A stretch of 64,000 nt of DNA from Asterella californica (taxonomy: Eukaryota; Streptophyta; Marchantiopsida; Marchantiales; Aytoniaceae): the NCBI GenBank assembly GCA_036924285.1, contig JAYKYS010000016.1, positions 7,378,001 through 7,442,000 on the forward strand. The letters are read 5' to 3'. How positions within the stretch are numbered: position 1 is the stretch's first letter; every line of letters begins with the position of its first letter. This document shows, in pieces, positions 24,740-37,914 of the stretch. The notes below the pieces were generated by a model. That model searched no databases. It was not told where the DNA came from and saw nothing but the letters and a program-made list of their open reading frames with translations. The translations under genes and the position numbers were made by a program.

Positions 24740-27700
24740 CTATTCCTCTACTAGCGATACAAAGACTTCACTCCAAGCATGCTGCATCAACCGATCAGCA
24801 TACTGCTGTAATTTTCCATTCGAACTCCAGAGTGGAACATCCAAGACAGATGATATTGTAGTGGTCATACTAAGCATGTCCTCCACCTCCTCAAAGATCA
24901 GAGTATTTTCCGCATAGACATTGCTCTCTAACAACTCGCTCGGCCAAGTGATGACCGAACTGAATCTTGCAACAGATGTCATCGTCCCTGATGTAGACTC
25001 TGTTGTCTCAACTCCAGCATTGAATCGCATTGGGAAGCGGCTCACTCGTCTCTCATCGGACTACCAACCTTGTCTATAAGATGCTATCTCCGTTCAATAG
25101 TCGATCATGAATCCCATCAAATATAACACAGCATCTCCAATCAATACATCATAAGACTTCACGGTCGTAACGATGGCTTGGTCCTCATCATGGAGCCATC
25201 CGTAAGGTGATCTGATCGAACTCTCATCATCAACATCTCGCATGTCATGTGTAGAGTTGTACCCCTTGACCTTCTTGAGATATCTGAAGTTGGAATGGAT
25301 TCACCTCGAACTTCCTCAAACTCAAACTAATGCATGTCGTCTTCTCCAACATCAACGGCTGGGCTCCAGAGCCTAACAAGATTTTCTGCGGTTGATACAC
25401 CTTCTCTGAAGGTGTCATCAAACAGAAGATATCATCTTTATTGTCCAACAACACCACACCTGGTGTCAAACCAACACGGTCAATGGCTGGTCTAGTTGAT
25501 AACTCATCTAACTTGACAGTCGTCGTTTGCTAAGTACCACTGGTAGCTATCTTGATCTTCGACTCCATGGAAACATTATCGTCTCTCGCTGAACCATCTC
25601 AACACTAGAGGTAACTACATCCTCGCTCTCACTAAACATGACCGTCAACTGCAACATTGGAATCAAGTTTACTCCCAGTGCTCTCATATCCGTGGTTGAA
25701 AATAGTGAGGCTCACAAAACTGTTGTAACCACCCTCAACATCGGGTTTGATGTTGCATCCACAGACGTTGAGAGTTGACTCGCATCACTCTCACTCTTGG
25801 ATGTTGACGTCTCCAACTCCACTGCATCATCAATAGACCGTTTAAGAATTATAGACGTGATCCTCAACGCTTTCGATAACGAAATGGTTGAGGAAGCCTG
25901 ACCTGTCTACCAACCTCCTCGCGTTGTGGATCTAACTCCACTGACGCATCTTGTGACTCAAAGACACGTACTGCACCTCGAGTCATTATCGCAGATGTCT
26001 CAATTTGTGTCACATGAGTCATGAAGTCGAAATCAACTGCTTCTCCTCCATAAGACGTGGAAGCCTCTGTTCTTGAATTATATCTCCGTCGAGTCATAGT
26101 GATACGAGCTATCCTTTGCTCCAACTGCTCAATCCGAGCAACCATACTCGCATCTGACGTCGTAGCATGTGATGGATCGATTGATCCTCTTTCGAGTGCT
26201 AGATCTCTACCTCCAGCTCGATCATCACGGCTTCCCTGTGCTCCTCCATCTCGTCCACGTCCTTGCCCTAACTCGGGATGGAGATCAAAACAATAATCAT
26301 TATTATGACTTGATCGTCCGCAATGCTTAGACACTACTTGAGATGTCACGGATGTCTCGTAACCACCTCTCCTCTGTGGACTGTCTTTTTGCTGATGAGG
26401 ACAATCACACGTTTAACAAGGACATGTTTGCTGTTGACTAGAGAAAGACATCATGGACTTTTGTCCACTAGGTCGTCCAACACCTCCTTGTGATTGTGAC
26501 TGTTCAGCACAATCTTTATCACAACCACCACCACGTTGTTGAGTAACCTATGATCCTCGAGAAGAGGTGGTCGTCACATGTGATGCCTCCCTTCTGAATC
26601 ACATGAGTCACCATCTTCTCCTCCATCATGTTGAGCTCAATCCGCTCAGCTAGATCAAAGATAACAGTCAACGTCGGAATGATGTCTCTAAGGAGAGTAG
26701 CATCTCTGACTTTCTTATGCAGCTCTCGATCTAATATTCCATACCAAAATTGGACTGCATATACTTTCATCACCCCTTGGATAATGCTGATCAACCGCCT
26801 CATACGAATAAACGTCTTGCGTAGACTCTCTCCAATCTTTCGTTGAAATTTCTACAGACTCCTCAATTTGTCGGTCCCCAAACCATGATAGTTCTTCCTC
26901 AAACACTGGAAGAACTGAATCACAAAACTAAAGCCTGGTGGTATCTCGTTCATACTACCACTTGCTCCACTACTTGTGGACGCACCACTAGTATAAGTAC
27001 TTCACCACACGTGGATGTATCATTGCTACTGACATCCGAACTCGTAGGTGCTACGCTTCCTGAAACTACATCAATAGTGATAAAAACGTAATTGAGAGAC
27101 CAATGTTATCTCCACAATTCAATCTCCACGTTATAGTCTGGTCTGAACTCATGATAATCGTCCATCGATGGTCCTTCCAGGTGTTAGAACAAACTCTTTC
27201 ACGTCATGAAGAGTGTGAACAGTTGTGGATTTCGCATCTGCTGCAGATCGCACCAACTGTCGAACTCTTGAATGAAGTCATCCAGCTCAATGGTATGCAC
27301 CGTACCCGAGTATCGTCGAGGTCTCTTCTTGATCCATAGATCTTGTCCATGTATCACAACAACGATATGAAGACACTAGACTCACCATCAGAAAATACAT
27401 TGTGTACGTCTGACTCGTCTTCTAAAACAATCGACAAAAATGGTATAGATAGTCGATACCTCATCCCACTCCGTGTATGCTCACTGTCCAAGAAGTCTCT
27501 ACCAGAGCTTCTCGAGAACTCCGTGATGATAGAATCTCGTGAACACTCTCCAACCAAAATGGTGAAATTTTTGTCACCATCGTAATCACAACTTGCCTAA
27601 CCTCGCTCCTACTGAGCTCACCTATCCCTACTAAAATGATCAAAGTAAAGATAACATGTACTTGTTAGCACCACAGATAGTCTCTCATGGTATGTTGGTC

Positions 27701-28320
27701 GCTAGTCCAATCTCATCGTGAGAGAAATAAAAATAGTCTGACTGATCCACAATTCCAATTTCACTATCAATAGCACACAAGAGTGAACTCACTTTGGAAA
27801 TCAAACGCCAACACAAGCAAACGCGACGCACAAACAAAAAATAGAATATGGAAGGATTCCAATCACAAGAAGTCCAAATGATAACCTTCCACACTCAAAC
27901 ATTCACATAACGAAAAACTTAACCCACCGCGATTGACTCTCGATCTTTCGATAATTATATGTAGAATATATGACCAACGATAATCTTAAATTGTGCCTAG
28001 AGTTACTATCTCAATATTTAATTGACTAGAAGGTCACAGAATATCTTCCAAGATTCTACTAGGTCACAACACCAAACATCCACTAACAATCTCCATACGT
28101 CACTTATCGCATGGAGATGCGGTACCACAATTGCAACTCTCTTCTAATATTATAGGGTCGGACTACCACTACCTTCTAAGTAGCTAACGGGACTTCACTA
28201 AGCATAGAACAAGTGTATAGAAAACTCCCAACACCCTTACTAGACACAAGAAAACTATTAGACTATTAGTAAGTGAGAACCTGTAGAATTGCAGAGTTAA
28301 GTGTGCAAGCTCAAGAATAG
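24740..28320 (-). mobile_element. Ty3-type retroelement body: gag, zinc knuckle and protease remains
   Basis: Read on the minus strand from 27350 downward. A retrotransposon gag segment appears at 26519-26850, with MRRLISIIQGV, VQFWYGILDRELHKKVRDA and FDLAERIELNMMEEKMV. At 25864-26349 a CCHC-like knuckle HCGRSSHNNDYC follows, then a disordered region. At 25245-25469 comes a retropepsin-like active site, ILLGSGAQPLML. The normal retroviral-type motif is D-S/T-G-A; here the catalytic Asp is Gly, so the protease would be dead. Frames are broken by stops. No reverse transcriptase or integrase was recognised down to 24740, so the element is either truncated or a non-autonomous gag-protease type. 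The 5' LTR lies at 28321-29426. A plus-strand relative is at 60874-63341. Confidence 0.72.
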
Positions 28321-29426
28321 TGTTGAGATGAGTGACTTGTTGGTTTTACACCTCTCTCACACAACTGAAAGCTTCTCTCATACACACCAGCAAGCTTGCT
28401 GAAGAGCTCAGGCTCGAGCTCCACTCTGTCTCTGCATTCCGCATGTCGCTTCTCACGCCTCCGCATTCACGCACTTCTGCTCTTCGAAATCTCTAAACAT
28501 CTCCTAACGTGCGCTCTCCGTAAAACAGCTCGTAGATGCACGTGAGCAACCAAAAATATGACGTAAATGAGCAAGAACACCCAAAGTCAATCTGAAATCT
28601 CGCACACTCCAATTTTTATTCGAAATTGTAAAAAATTTGACGTAAATGGTTTTTTTTGCACTTTCGACATACACGATAGTGAACTTTAACATGCCATAAC
28701 TTTGTCGATGCTCGACCAAACTTCACGAAACTTGGTGCATTAAAATCGTCTCTCCAACGCGCTTCCAATGAGTCCATTCCGATCTGACATTGACAAGTAT
28801 TATGTCTATCATGTCCAAAGACGCACTCCGACCCGAATAGATCGTTTCAAGAACATTTCATGAAATTTCTACAACACTTTCGCATGACAAAAAATCCACA
28901 ATCAACCCCACAACAATAATCGATCAACGAATAACAAGATATTATGCGTTCACACATCTCGATCACATCAAGAATCGAACACTAAGGATGAGATCGAAAG
29001 GTACCAACGGATGATTTCATATCAACTAGTTCTTATTGAACTCCGTTTTAACTTGTATTCAATTTTTTGAATAGTCTCAACAAAGAAATTGTTATTTTCA
29101 CGATATCAACACGACAACGATGATTATTTCAATCAAGCCAAACCTATTCAATGTTCACAGAGAATCCAAGTACACTCAACAAGATTATTCATCATAGTCA
29201 AGAGCTTGAAGATTCAACTCGAAGAACTAAGATTTCTAAATCTTACTTACGAAGTATACCCTTAGTGGGCTATCCCAACAATTCGTTCTAACAGCACTAA
29301 CAATTTTATCAAAATTAATCACTTTACACTCGGACAACCTAACCAAAGTGTCAAACTGATGACTCTATCGAGATTAACCATTCCGCACTCGGATAACCTA
29401 ACTGAGGTACCAAACTGACATGACAC
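28321..29426 (-). repeat. LTR (copy 1), 1106 bp
   Basis: On the minus strand it begins TGTCATGTCAGTTTGG and ends TCATCTCAACA, so it has TG...CA ends. It lies just upstream of the gag region in the same orientation. Copy 2 at 60874-61978 has the same ends and almost the same length (1105 bp). Matching internal words include ACTTCG(C/T)A(A/T)GTAAG and GTTCTTCGAGTTGAA on the minus strand. Confidence 0.8.
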
Positions 29427-30645
29427 AACACTTCTTCCTTTATCTTCTTCTACACAAGAATCACTCTTCACTCTATACTTTCTCTAGAAATTTTGATGGA
29501 ACAATCGATGTGAATGATCATTTTGTCTCCTCACTCTATACCTTTTGGAATTTTTGTTGGAACAACATCATGAATGACAATTTAACTCGACACTTCCTCC
29601 ATCGACATTCCATTGTCCTATGAGTTCTTGCGAGAATATCACTTCTTCATCCAACCATGCCACAAGATCAAACACTATTACTACTTGTTCAAACTCAACT
29701 TCATATGCTCTTGTCCAAGATCACTTCATTGTCGACTACATAATATTGACTTTTGATTCTTTCAAGATTATTTTCACAAAACTAGACTTGTTGACTACTC
29801 CACCCCATGTTTACCCGATCTTTCAATCTCAAACGAGCCCATGGCTTCTTCTTGGTTGAGTCTCTATTTCTTTGATATTCTTCTGTTATTCCATTATTTA
29901 TCAAATCTTATTGACAATAAACTTTTTGACTTTATCTTTGCTTTTATGATGTTTGTTGTTGTTCTTTGGGATGACATAGCTATCAAACGGTTCTCTCTCT
30001 TTCCTTAATAAACTCTAATGAGAAGAAGAACTCCTCTCTTTCACTCTTGTTAAACAACTTAACTGAAATGCCAAATTGACGTGATAGAACATTTTTCTCC
30101 GACACAAAAATCACTCTTCACTCTATACATTGTCTGAAAATTTTGTTGGAACAACCATTATGAATAATAATTTCACTCTACACTTTCTCCATTGACACTC
30201 CACTGTGCTATGAGTCTTTGCAAGAATATCACTTCTTCCTCCAACCAAGTCACAAGATCGAACACTATTACTACTTGTTCAAACTCAACTTCGTCTGCTC
30301 TTGTCCATGATCATTTCGTCCTCGATTATATTCTTGCACAATTATTTTCACAAAGTTCGATTTGTTGACTACACCACCCCATGTTTATCCGATCTTTCAA
30401 TGTCAATAGAGCTCATGACTTCTTCTTGGTTTAGTCTCTATCTCTTTGGTATTCCTCTGCTATCCTTTGGGACAGCCGGTCCACTCTCACTATTTTCCAA
30501 TTCTTACTGGCCATAGGCTATTCTCAGCTTTATCTCTGCTTTTATGATGTTTACTGTTGTTCTTTCGGTCTACATAGCTGTCAGACGGTTCCCTCTCCTT
30601 TCTTAATAAACTCTAATAAGGAGAGGAGCCCCTTTCTTTCACTCT
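29427..30645. repeat. Tandem duplication, period about 574 bp
   Basis: CACCCCATGTTTACCCGATC at 29801 returns as CACCCCATGTTTATCCGATC at 30375. The same offset holds for GATCGAACACTATTACTACT-like blocks and for the TTAATAAACTCTAAT block near the end. Two diverged units lie directly outside the outer end of the LTR. No protein is encoded. Confidence 0.8.
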
Positions 30646-31241
30646 CGTCTACGAACCTTTGATGTACCTTTTCCGCAAATTTCAATAAACTTCTTCAAGC
30701 TCATTTCACCTTTTTCTAAAAAAAGTAAAATAAACCTCCCAATATATCCACTTGATATCTTACACCAACATGTTACTCTCTACTTGTCCATAGCCAGTAG
30801 CGGACCCCACCAAATAAAACTATGAATTATGAGGTCCTTCCAAACAACTAACTCCTGCGCATAAGTAGTTCAAGCATTCACCCATGCTGCGAAGGGGAGC
30901 ATGTACTAGGAGATTAGGTGGTCTTTCTTTACCTGTGCAGAAAGGATCATCGTCTTAAGAGCATACGATAACCAAATCCTTTTAATCCTTTTGTCGTCTT
31001 ATTCAACGGACGCCCGTTTAATCGTATCCCTACCAAGACCTCGAGACACAAGAAACGACCTTGATCCCCTATCCTGAGTAAGGAACTCAACCCCCCGAAT
31101 TGCACCTAGACCATTTCTTTTCAAAGAATTAGAACGGATGGGAATAATCCTCGAATGCATCTTCGAAATCCACGAATCAGCTTTGGATTCCGAACTTGAT
31201 CCTCTACAGGTTAAGAGGTCCAAGTTTCTCAAGCCGTAAAG
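30646..31241. other. Intergenic DNA
   Basis: No supported feature. It forms the 3' flank of the minus-strand monooxygenase locus. The reverse-strand frame at 30999-31232 has no recognisable domain. Confidence 0.5.
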
Positions 31242-34200
31242 TTAGTTGTCAACAGCCTGAGTGACAGGAAGTTGGCCAGGATTATAAAGTGTGTGGGAAA
31301 GAAAGGAGCCGGGGCCAACCATTTTCGGTATGGCAACTTTGTCCCTGAGATAGACCAGAGGTGGGAAGGAAACCATCAGTATACCTCCCATGACGAAGGA
31401 CATGATTGTAAGGGGCAATGTCCTCTGGCGTCTTTCAGGAGCGTACTCCTCCAAGGCCTTGGTGATACTTTTATAGTCAGCATTACTGCCTCCCTGAGCG
31501 AGAACCATACCTAGAGTTCGAGCTAAAACGAAGGAATCTTTCCAGAGCAGAGCAGCCTCCTTGACCCAGATGTGGTGTCATCGGATGCAAGGCATCTCCT
31601 GCTAACGTTACATCGTTTTGCACGACCGGCATAGTTCCCGGCAGAGTCCATCGATCTGACAGAGATGATCGCGATAAGTTCTGAAGTGGGGTATGTTCGA
31701 GCAGATCTCTCATCAGTTCTGGCCAGCTCTCGAGCAGACCCAATAACTCCTCCTTCACCTCACTAGATCAGTTACTTTGGGACCTGGAACGACAGATAAA
31801 CCAGTGTAAACGTCAAGGCAGGATCCACCACTTCCCAGCGGAAACAAGCCTAGGGTCACAACATATCTTGGTACAGGAGCAAAGCAGTTCCCGGAGAAAG
31901 AGTAACTTTCCCCGCACTCTTAGGGAACCCCCAAAAAGTTTTGACCCAGGGAACAAGGCCAGTGTCACAATATAGTAGATCATGAAATATGTCACTGGGA
32001 GGAAGGGGGAAGGGAGTACTTGCCTGGCTTGACTTGCTGTAGACCAAGAACCAACAAAACTTGTTAGGCGATACTGGTAATAAACCAGTACGAGCTCCCA
32101 CGCCACAATAACTTCTAACGACGTTACCATAAGGGTGTCCACCAGGGTATATTGCCAACCCACGAATTGCGATGTGCCCAGTAAATCGAGTTTGTGCTAC
32201 ACCCATCCACTTTCCTACCACAGAATTCAATCATCAGCACCAGTAAGACCTGCACGTCGTGGAAAGAGGGAGTCAAGATCAAGGTCTGTCCAGCCGGGCA
32301 TTCGTTTCAGCTATGCCAGTTCCAGTAGAGGAAACTGAAGAACTAACTTCAACCTTGACCAGGCAAATTCACACGCATCCATTCTGGACTCTCAATCGCA
32401 ATTTCTTAGACGTCCGCAGCTCAAAGACTACAAAAGTGATTAGAAACTGAAATGGGCGGCTCAATATAACGAACTCTACTGCCTTTTCACTCTAAAGCCA
32501 ACAACTTTGATCAGCAAAAAAGAATCATCATCACCTTCCATCTTACTTGGTCCTTATGATGGAGCCGTCTGATAGAGTCAGCGCAAAAGGGCAACTTGTG
32601 ATTCTCTTTTGATTGAAACAACCCGAGCATTGAAGCGGATAGCTCTTTGTGGCAATACTGATGCAAGAGCTTCGACTAACAACTTCAACACACCACACAC
32701 CTCATGGGGACTGCCAAAAGTGATACCTCGTCAGAAGATCCTGAAACTTCACCATCTCTACCAAAACATCTGGAGATCTTGTTCATTCTTCTTTGGCTCA
32801 TTCCGTTTGTAAGTGAAGATTAATTGACACTTCCACTTGTACTGCTCGAAGGACAACACAGTTGCCTTCAGGTAAAGAAATTGATTAGTTCAACAGTTTG
32901 CTAAAGAATGGTGTAGAGGTAAGTAATGTGATCGGTCACTTCCTTGTCCCCCAACACTTTAAACTTCCTTCCAGCAAAGGAGCGGCTTCGTACTTCCTCA
33001 CAACTGACCTCTACTAAGGAATTTCTTTTGAAGAAACTTAAAACAGGAATCAAAGAACCTTCATCCGGTGCATTGCGAAGAAGAATAAGTTCCGCTGAAA
33101 GTTGAGAACCAACCGAAACATTCCAGGCGCAAGAGTAAAACTTCCGGTGACCTTAATATTACAGCAAATGAATGGGACACATTTTATCTGGAGAATATCC
33201 TCGTATAATAAACAGCAATGTAGCCATGATAAAATGAAAGAACTGATGGACCGGAGACCCGTGAAATGCTGCTTTTACTCTAAAATAATAAAAATTGCAG
33301 CAGGCAAGTGTATTTCTAAACTGAACAATATCGTATAATCATCAAACGTATGTGACGTATTTAGCAGCCAGTCAACCAGACAGTCCTGCCAACAACAACT
33401 GTTTTGCTAAAATGGCGAGCAAGAAAGCGCTTACCCTCCAGAAGATCATCGATCTCGAAACCACGCAGCAGATCTCCTTGCTGATTGAACATACGCATTC
33501 TGCAGACATCAACAATATCACATAGTTTCATGTTAATCAAGTAAGGTCATATCCTTTTACAGCTTCCATTATTATACTGTACTTCATGATGATCCTCGTC
33601 TGCTTTCTCTGTGACATACTAGTGTCATTTGATAGTTAATGAACTGACCTCACTCAGCGTATGAGTGACACAGAGATGAGATTCGTGGTTCAACACAGTT
33701 CGTTATGGGCCTTTCCAGAAGGATAAAAAGAAAAGGGAGGAGATGTTAGTGCGCTAATTTTATTGCTTCGGTCTGAACTCTGACATCAGACTCTGCTCAT
33801 AGAGAGGCTTATCATATAGAGGCAGGTCCGAGTAATATTCCGCGCTTCTCTGTTTCGCTCAGTAGTCACGTACCCAGTAATCGGCGAATGCATCGAGCGG
33901 CGCTTATCACCGACCCCGAGTACGTCAAGAACATGCCATGCATTCCTCCACAAACTCAAGGCTGATCCTGCCGTTCTAAGTGCTGAAGAATGTTCCAGTA
34001 CAAGTGAGTTGACTCCAATCCTGCGGACACGCACGCACAATTAGAACTTAACAGTAGATTTCCTCGAGATGATAAACCCTCTTGACATTGTGTCCAATCC
34101 GTGCAAAAGGGGCTCATCTTGAGAGAAGAAGTCGACATTTCTCCATTGTAACAAAACGTGAGCTCGGAACACTTAAAGGTCAGCAGTTCTGTTCTGAAGT

Positions 34201-34784
34201 ATCAGAAGAGAGAAGGGGACCCTTTTTCTCCACATACTTCCTGTGGAGAAAGAACTTCCAATCTAAAATGTTACTTTAAGCAGGTAAGCTCTTCCTGGTT
34301 GTTGCAACAACACTTGTAGGAAGCACATGGAATTTGCAACGCGAATTACAAGGTTATGCATGACCTGGCAAGCTGAACTAGATCATGCTTTAGTGCTGGC
34401 AGCCCATTGTTGTATGTATACTTACTTTTCCATCGCAGCGGCCGTTGCCAAGCCGGCAATTCCTGCACCAACGATGAGCAACTCCTGTACTTTATCGGTC
34501 TTAACACTATTCTCTGTTCTTTCGACGGATTTGTCGCTGCTTATTGCCTGACTCCTGGTCACTGCATGTACTCTCCTCCTCGGCCTTGGTGACTGAACTG
34601 CCAATCTCCATGATTTGGGCTCACGTTCCTGTAGAGTTCGTAATGAGCTGATTCTAGTGAACGAGAACAAATTGCTGGAAAGCCGACGGCTTTCGAAGTC
34701 GCTCAACCTTCTAACGCAGAACTTGGAGGCGGTTGATATGCTGCATGGACCACGAACGGGAACGATCACGGAGGCGGACGCCAT
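31242..34784 (-). pseudogene. Plastid-targeted FAD monooxygenase (CTF2-like), apparently frameshifted
   Basis: Exon 1 (34784-34426) begins with a Ser/Arg-rich, transit-peptide-like stretch of about 95 residues. The FAD dinucleotide-binding motif LLIVGAGIAGLATAAA follows, as in zeaxanthin-epoxidase-like monooxygenases. Exon 2 starts at 34020 (VNSLVLEHSSALRTAGSALS). A segment HEVCGVLKLLVEALAS follows near 32700, then LTLSDGSIIRTK near 32570, NSVVGKWMGVAQ at about 32220, LAGDALHPMTPHLGQGG at about 31575 (family 'GDAxHPMxPxLGQG') and a C terminus ending TQAVDN. Adjacent pieces of one exon lie in different frames at three places: about 32590-32608, about 32230, and about 31540, where CTGGAAAGATTCC has one extra A between SALE and DSFVLAR. 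One intron seems to use a GC donor (exon end 32024, GCAAGT). Single-base assembly errors could mimic this decay. Confidence 0.7.
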
Positions 34785-35700
34785 GGCTCCCAGTTTGTAC
34801 TTTCAATTTGAGTTCTTCTTCTGGTCAGAATGAACAATAGGAAAGAACTTTCTTGGAAGCAGTTCAGTGGGAATCTCGCAGACTCAAAATCCAACCGGCG
34901 CAGAGCAGCACCACTGTAGAACTTTTCGCCTTGGTAAGTAGCTGGAGTTCTGTACAGTCGTCCCCAAGAACATACCCAAGAGTTCTGAATCTACCCTCTG
35001 CAGCATTTCTGCATGTCCCGGCCTCTGCGTGATATTCTTTATACCACCAGCATTCACAATCATGAAGCATCTTGGACGCAGACCCGCGGTTGCGTACTGG
35101 AATAATCAATCGTTCCCTTCGAGTCCACAACAACCTACTGATACCAAACATAGGTCCCCTAAACAACGTTCCGGTCGACTCAGATCCCGCCCCTGTACAA
35201 GACGGAGGATTTCGCAGCTTGATCGCGTCAGCTAACGCAAGAGGGGAAGGTTCGAGGGTTCAAAGTCTGGCCAAGAACATGGTCCGCGCTCTTCCGCCGC
35301 ACAGTGTGTCCGAGAAATTGTAGGTCTATTTTTCTTCGATTTGGCCTCCACCTGCTTGACTCTCGATTCCAGAAAAGGGAGACATATATATATATACCAA
35401 GTTATCTGGTCGAACTCTCGAGAGACTTGCAAATTTCGAGTAGTGCCGTGGAACGGGAGGTCTGTCGACCGAGGCAGCCGTCATGCTTGGACATACAAGT
35501 GTCATGGTGTTATCAGTCAGATGTCTCGCTTGCGGCTGCGTAGTGCGCGTGTCAAAATTCATACTGAGGCTATCTGTATTACGCGGTCTCTGTATCAAGT
35601 ATACCCAGATATTCAATTGACTTCCGACTAGTATGAGAAAATACGGCGAATGTGATAAGTGTGATTGGGTAGCAACTGCGAGACCGGCTCGGAAGAATAT
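34785..35700. other. Upstream region of the monooxygenase locus
   Basis: Open frames on both strands overlap heavily at 34864-35727 without a family match. The plus-strand frame at 35072-35323 ends in a helix-like segment (SLAKNMVRALPP) that could be an exon fragment, but nothing supports it. A short TATATATATA run lies at 35385. Confidence 0.4.
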
Positions 35701-35758
35701 GCAGCTGTAATATTCAATACAAATCATTTACACTATTATATTTAAAATGCAAATCTCG

Positions 35759-36476
35759 ACGACCAATTTATGACTGTAAATGGAATGACCATCAACGATT
35801 AGACTGGTCCATAAATGAACGAGCAAAATATGCATCCAATCGGCCTAGCCAAGGATAGCCGACAAAGGACAAGTTGGGTACAAGGGAAAAGACAAAGAGA
35901 CTGGATTCGTTCCCAGAGTGAGATGGGCTGAGAATATTTTTGATTTGTTTATCTATTTATTTATGATACTTTTATTATAAAAACTATACATGCTAAATAA
36001 AATTCTAGAGTAAATTCACATTTTGATTTTAATTACTTTATAAATATTAAATATTATCAAAATCACAAGTTACCTTTGAGTCTAGAAAACCACATGAGTA
36101 CAGCATGACTTGCCGTTCTGCAAAAAACCATAAGACGGGCCCTACTCTTACATAACCATTAAGTTATTATCATATTAATTTGACACCTAACCTTTTTCAT
36201 AAAATAAATAATAAATTAAACCGATCACCTTCTCCATCTGAATACCTAACCTCTCCAATAAGAAAGGTTAGGTAATAAATTAACCCGGCAACCTTTACCT
36301 AACTAACTGCAAGACTGCGTTCGGAAAAAGATGAGGATGTAAATATGTATTGTAAATATAAATTTCTAAAATATAAAATCATAAAATATATACTATTATA
36401 TTAAAACTGTATATTTTCCCACGACAAGTTTATTACTGTAAACTGAATGACGATCAACGATTAGACCATGAATGAA
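35759..36476. repeat. Short direct repeats about 660 bp apart
   Basis: A block of about 60 bases at 35759-35818 (ACGACCAATTTATGACTGTA, then GATCAACGATTAGAC-type sequence and ATGAA) returns at 36421-36476 as ACGACAAGTTTATTACTGTA and so on. Similarity may begin some 40 bases earlier, at a TACTATTATATT word. They could be ends of a small LTR-like (TRIM) element or two copies of a dispersed repeat. No coding capacity lies between them. Confidence 0.5.
36185..36300. repeat. Inverted CCTAACCT/AGGTTAGG repeat, MITE-like
   Basis: CCTAACC at about 36187 and 36246 faces GGTTAGGTAATAAATTAA at about 36267. The AT-rich core and TTTATTACC-like words match the hairpin family at 3490-3600. Confidence 0.5.
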
Positions 36477-37439
36477 TTTCAACTGAGAACCTAGATTACA
36501 AAACCGAGAAAACCATAAAATAAATACTTTCAGGATTTGAATCTTCCTCCGTGGAAAGGTTTGGTGAACAAGCATTGCTACTCTTAATGTAATAGTGCGC
36601 ATATTTGAAGATGGAGAAGTGAAATATACATGTTCAAATAACAGTTTGCTTTTTTTAAATGCATAGTTAAGAGTTATCTGTATTACCCATTTTTTGTGCA
36701 CTCTTCTTGTATAATTTGGTAATTTTGTTTGGTTTCTAACATTACCAAGCATGTGACCATCTTGCTAAATGATCCTCACATAAGTTTTGTAACAGCACTT
36801 AAACAGATGTCCTCTTCGTTAAGGTAGCATCGGGAGTCCACTATGCAAACGGATTCCGCATATCAGTTAGAGTTTCTCCACGTGTACAGGTATTCATTAA
36901 CATTCATTCCTGCGAGAAAAATGATCAGTTCCGTTCATGGTTTAGAATTAATATTTGATTATCACACAGTCCATATTAAGGTGGTGGTTATACTTGAGGG
37001 TGTCATGTTTGTAGATTACATATTTGTTTTATGATGGTTAAGTTGGGAACTGAACCGCACCAGAAGCATCCATTGTTAGCCGGTGGGTTCTCTCGTTCGA
37101 CCACAGTTTTGCAGACAAACGTTATAAAATCAAATAGCACAGACTTTTACAGCTAGCAAAAAAAACAACGACATCTATTTTGGATGTCGTGGAAAGACTT
37201 GGAATTGTAGTCAGTGCACAACACACACGTTGCCAACCAGCTTTCAATGACATATCACCAATAAACATTAGAAAAAATGATAAGAAAATGAAAAGTTCAT
37301 GAAACTCCACACGTAGAGGAGTTTGGAAGAGTATAAATCCAAAATCCACCCAGAATTTTAGGATCGGGTCAGCGTAAAGAATTCCGCCAAAGCAGATTGA
37401 CTTCTGCTCCAATGTCTCCGACACATACATTATTCACAC

Positions 37440-37660
37440 ATCTTGTCATATCATGTGCAACAAGAATTTATGTCCTTTTCATGAGTGAGACTCGGTTTGC
37501 TATAAACACATTGTGAAGAATATCACAGAACATGGACGAATGCATGTTGCTCAACCAACATTTAAATTTATCCTCATACTTAGAGTTTGAAACATTACTT
37601 TTCATAATTCCAAATGCTTGTTCTATGCATATACAACCTCGTGTGTGTCATGCAGTATAA
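37440..37660 (-). pseudogene. PIF/Harbinger transposase fragment (DDE_Tnp_4 end)
   Basis: The minus strand reads TRGCICIEQAFGIMKSN and then, about 20 residues on, SSMFCDILHNVF. This matches the end of the Harbinger DDE domain ('RxxxExxFGxLKxRF ... xCCxLHN'). A stop precedes it and the rest of the domain is missing. A second fragment of the same superfamily lies at 60180-60600. Confidence 0.6.
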
Positions 37661-37786
37661 ACTACTTGAAGAGAGTTTTAGTTAATATGCATCAAAGGCG
37701 TAGTTTTGACCGAGAGGCGAAAAATGCCAAGCGTGCCGTCCGGGTACAAAATACTCAATGGGGATTGGTTTCGGTCCTCTGGACTT

Positions 37787-37898
37787 GTTTAGTTGATAAA
37801 TAGAAATAGACAGTGTCAGTCTATTTCATATACCCATCCACGTACACTGTCAGTGGTCTCATGTACGTGGATAGATATATGAGATAAACAACTAAAAC
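37787..37898. repeat. 112-bp palindromic MITE-like element
   Basis: GTTTAGTTGATAAATAG at the left is answered by GAGATAAACAACTAAAAC at the right. Inside lie a perfect hairpin (AAATAGAC ... GTCTATTT, 37804-37826) and a second one (TCCACGTAC ... GTACGTGGA, about 37849-37880). No coding capacity. Confidence 0.65.
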
Positions 37899-37914
37899 TT
37901 TTACAAGTATTCTT

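Noticed and set aside
25864..26349. 161-residue minus-strand frame as a host zinc-finger gene
   Set aside because: The CCHC-like knuckle lies between gag and protease pieces of a retroelement, so it belongs to that.
35072..35323. Plus-strand 83-residue frame as a gene
   Set aside because: No family likeness, no clear splice partner, and equally long frames overlap on both strands.
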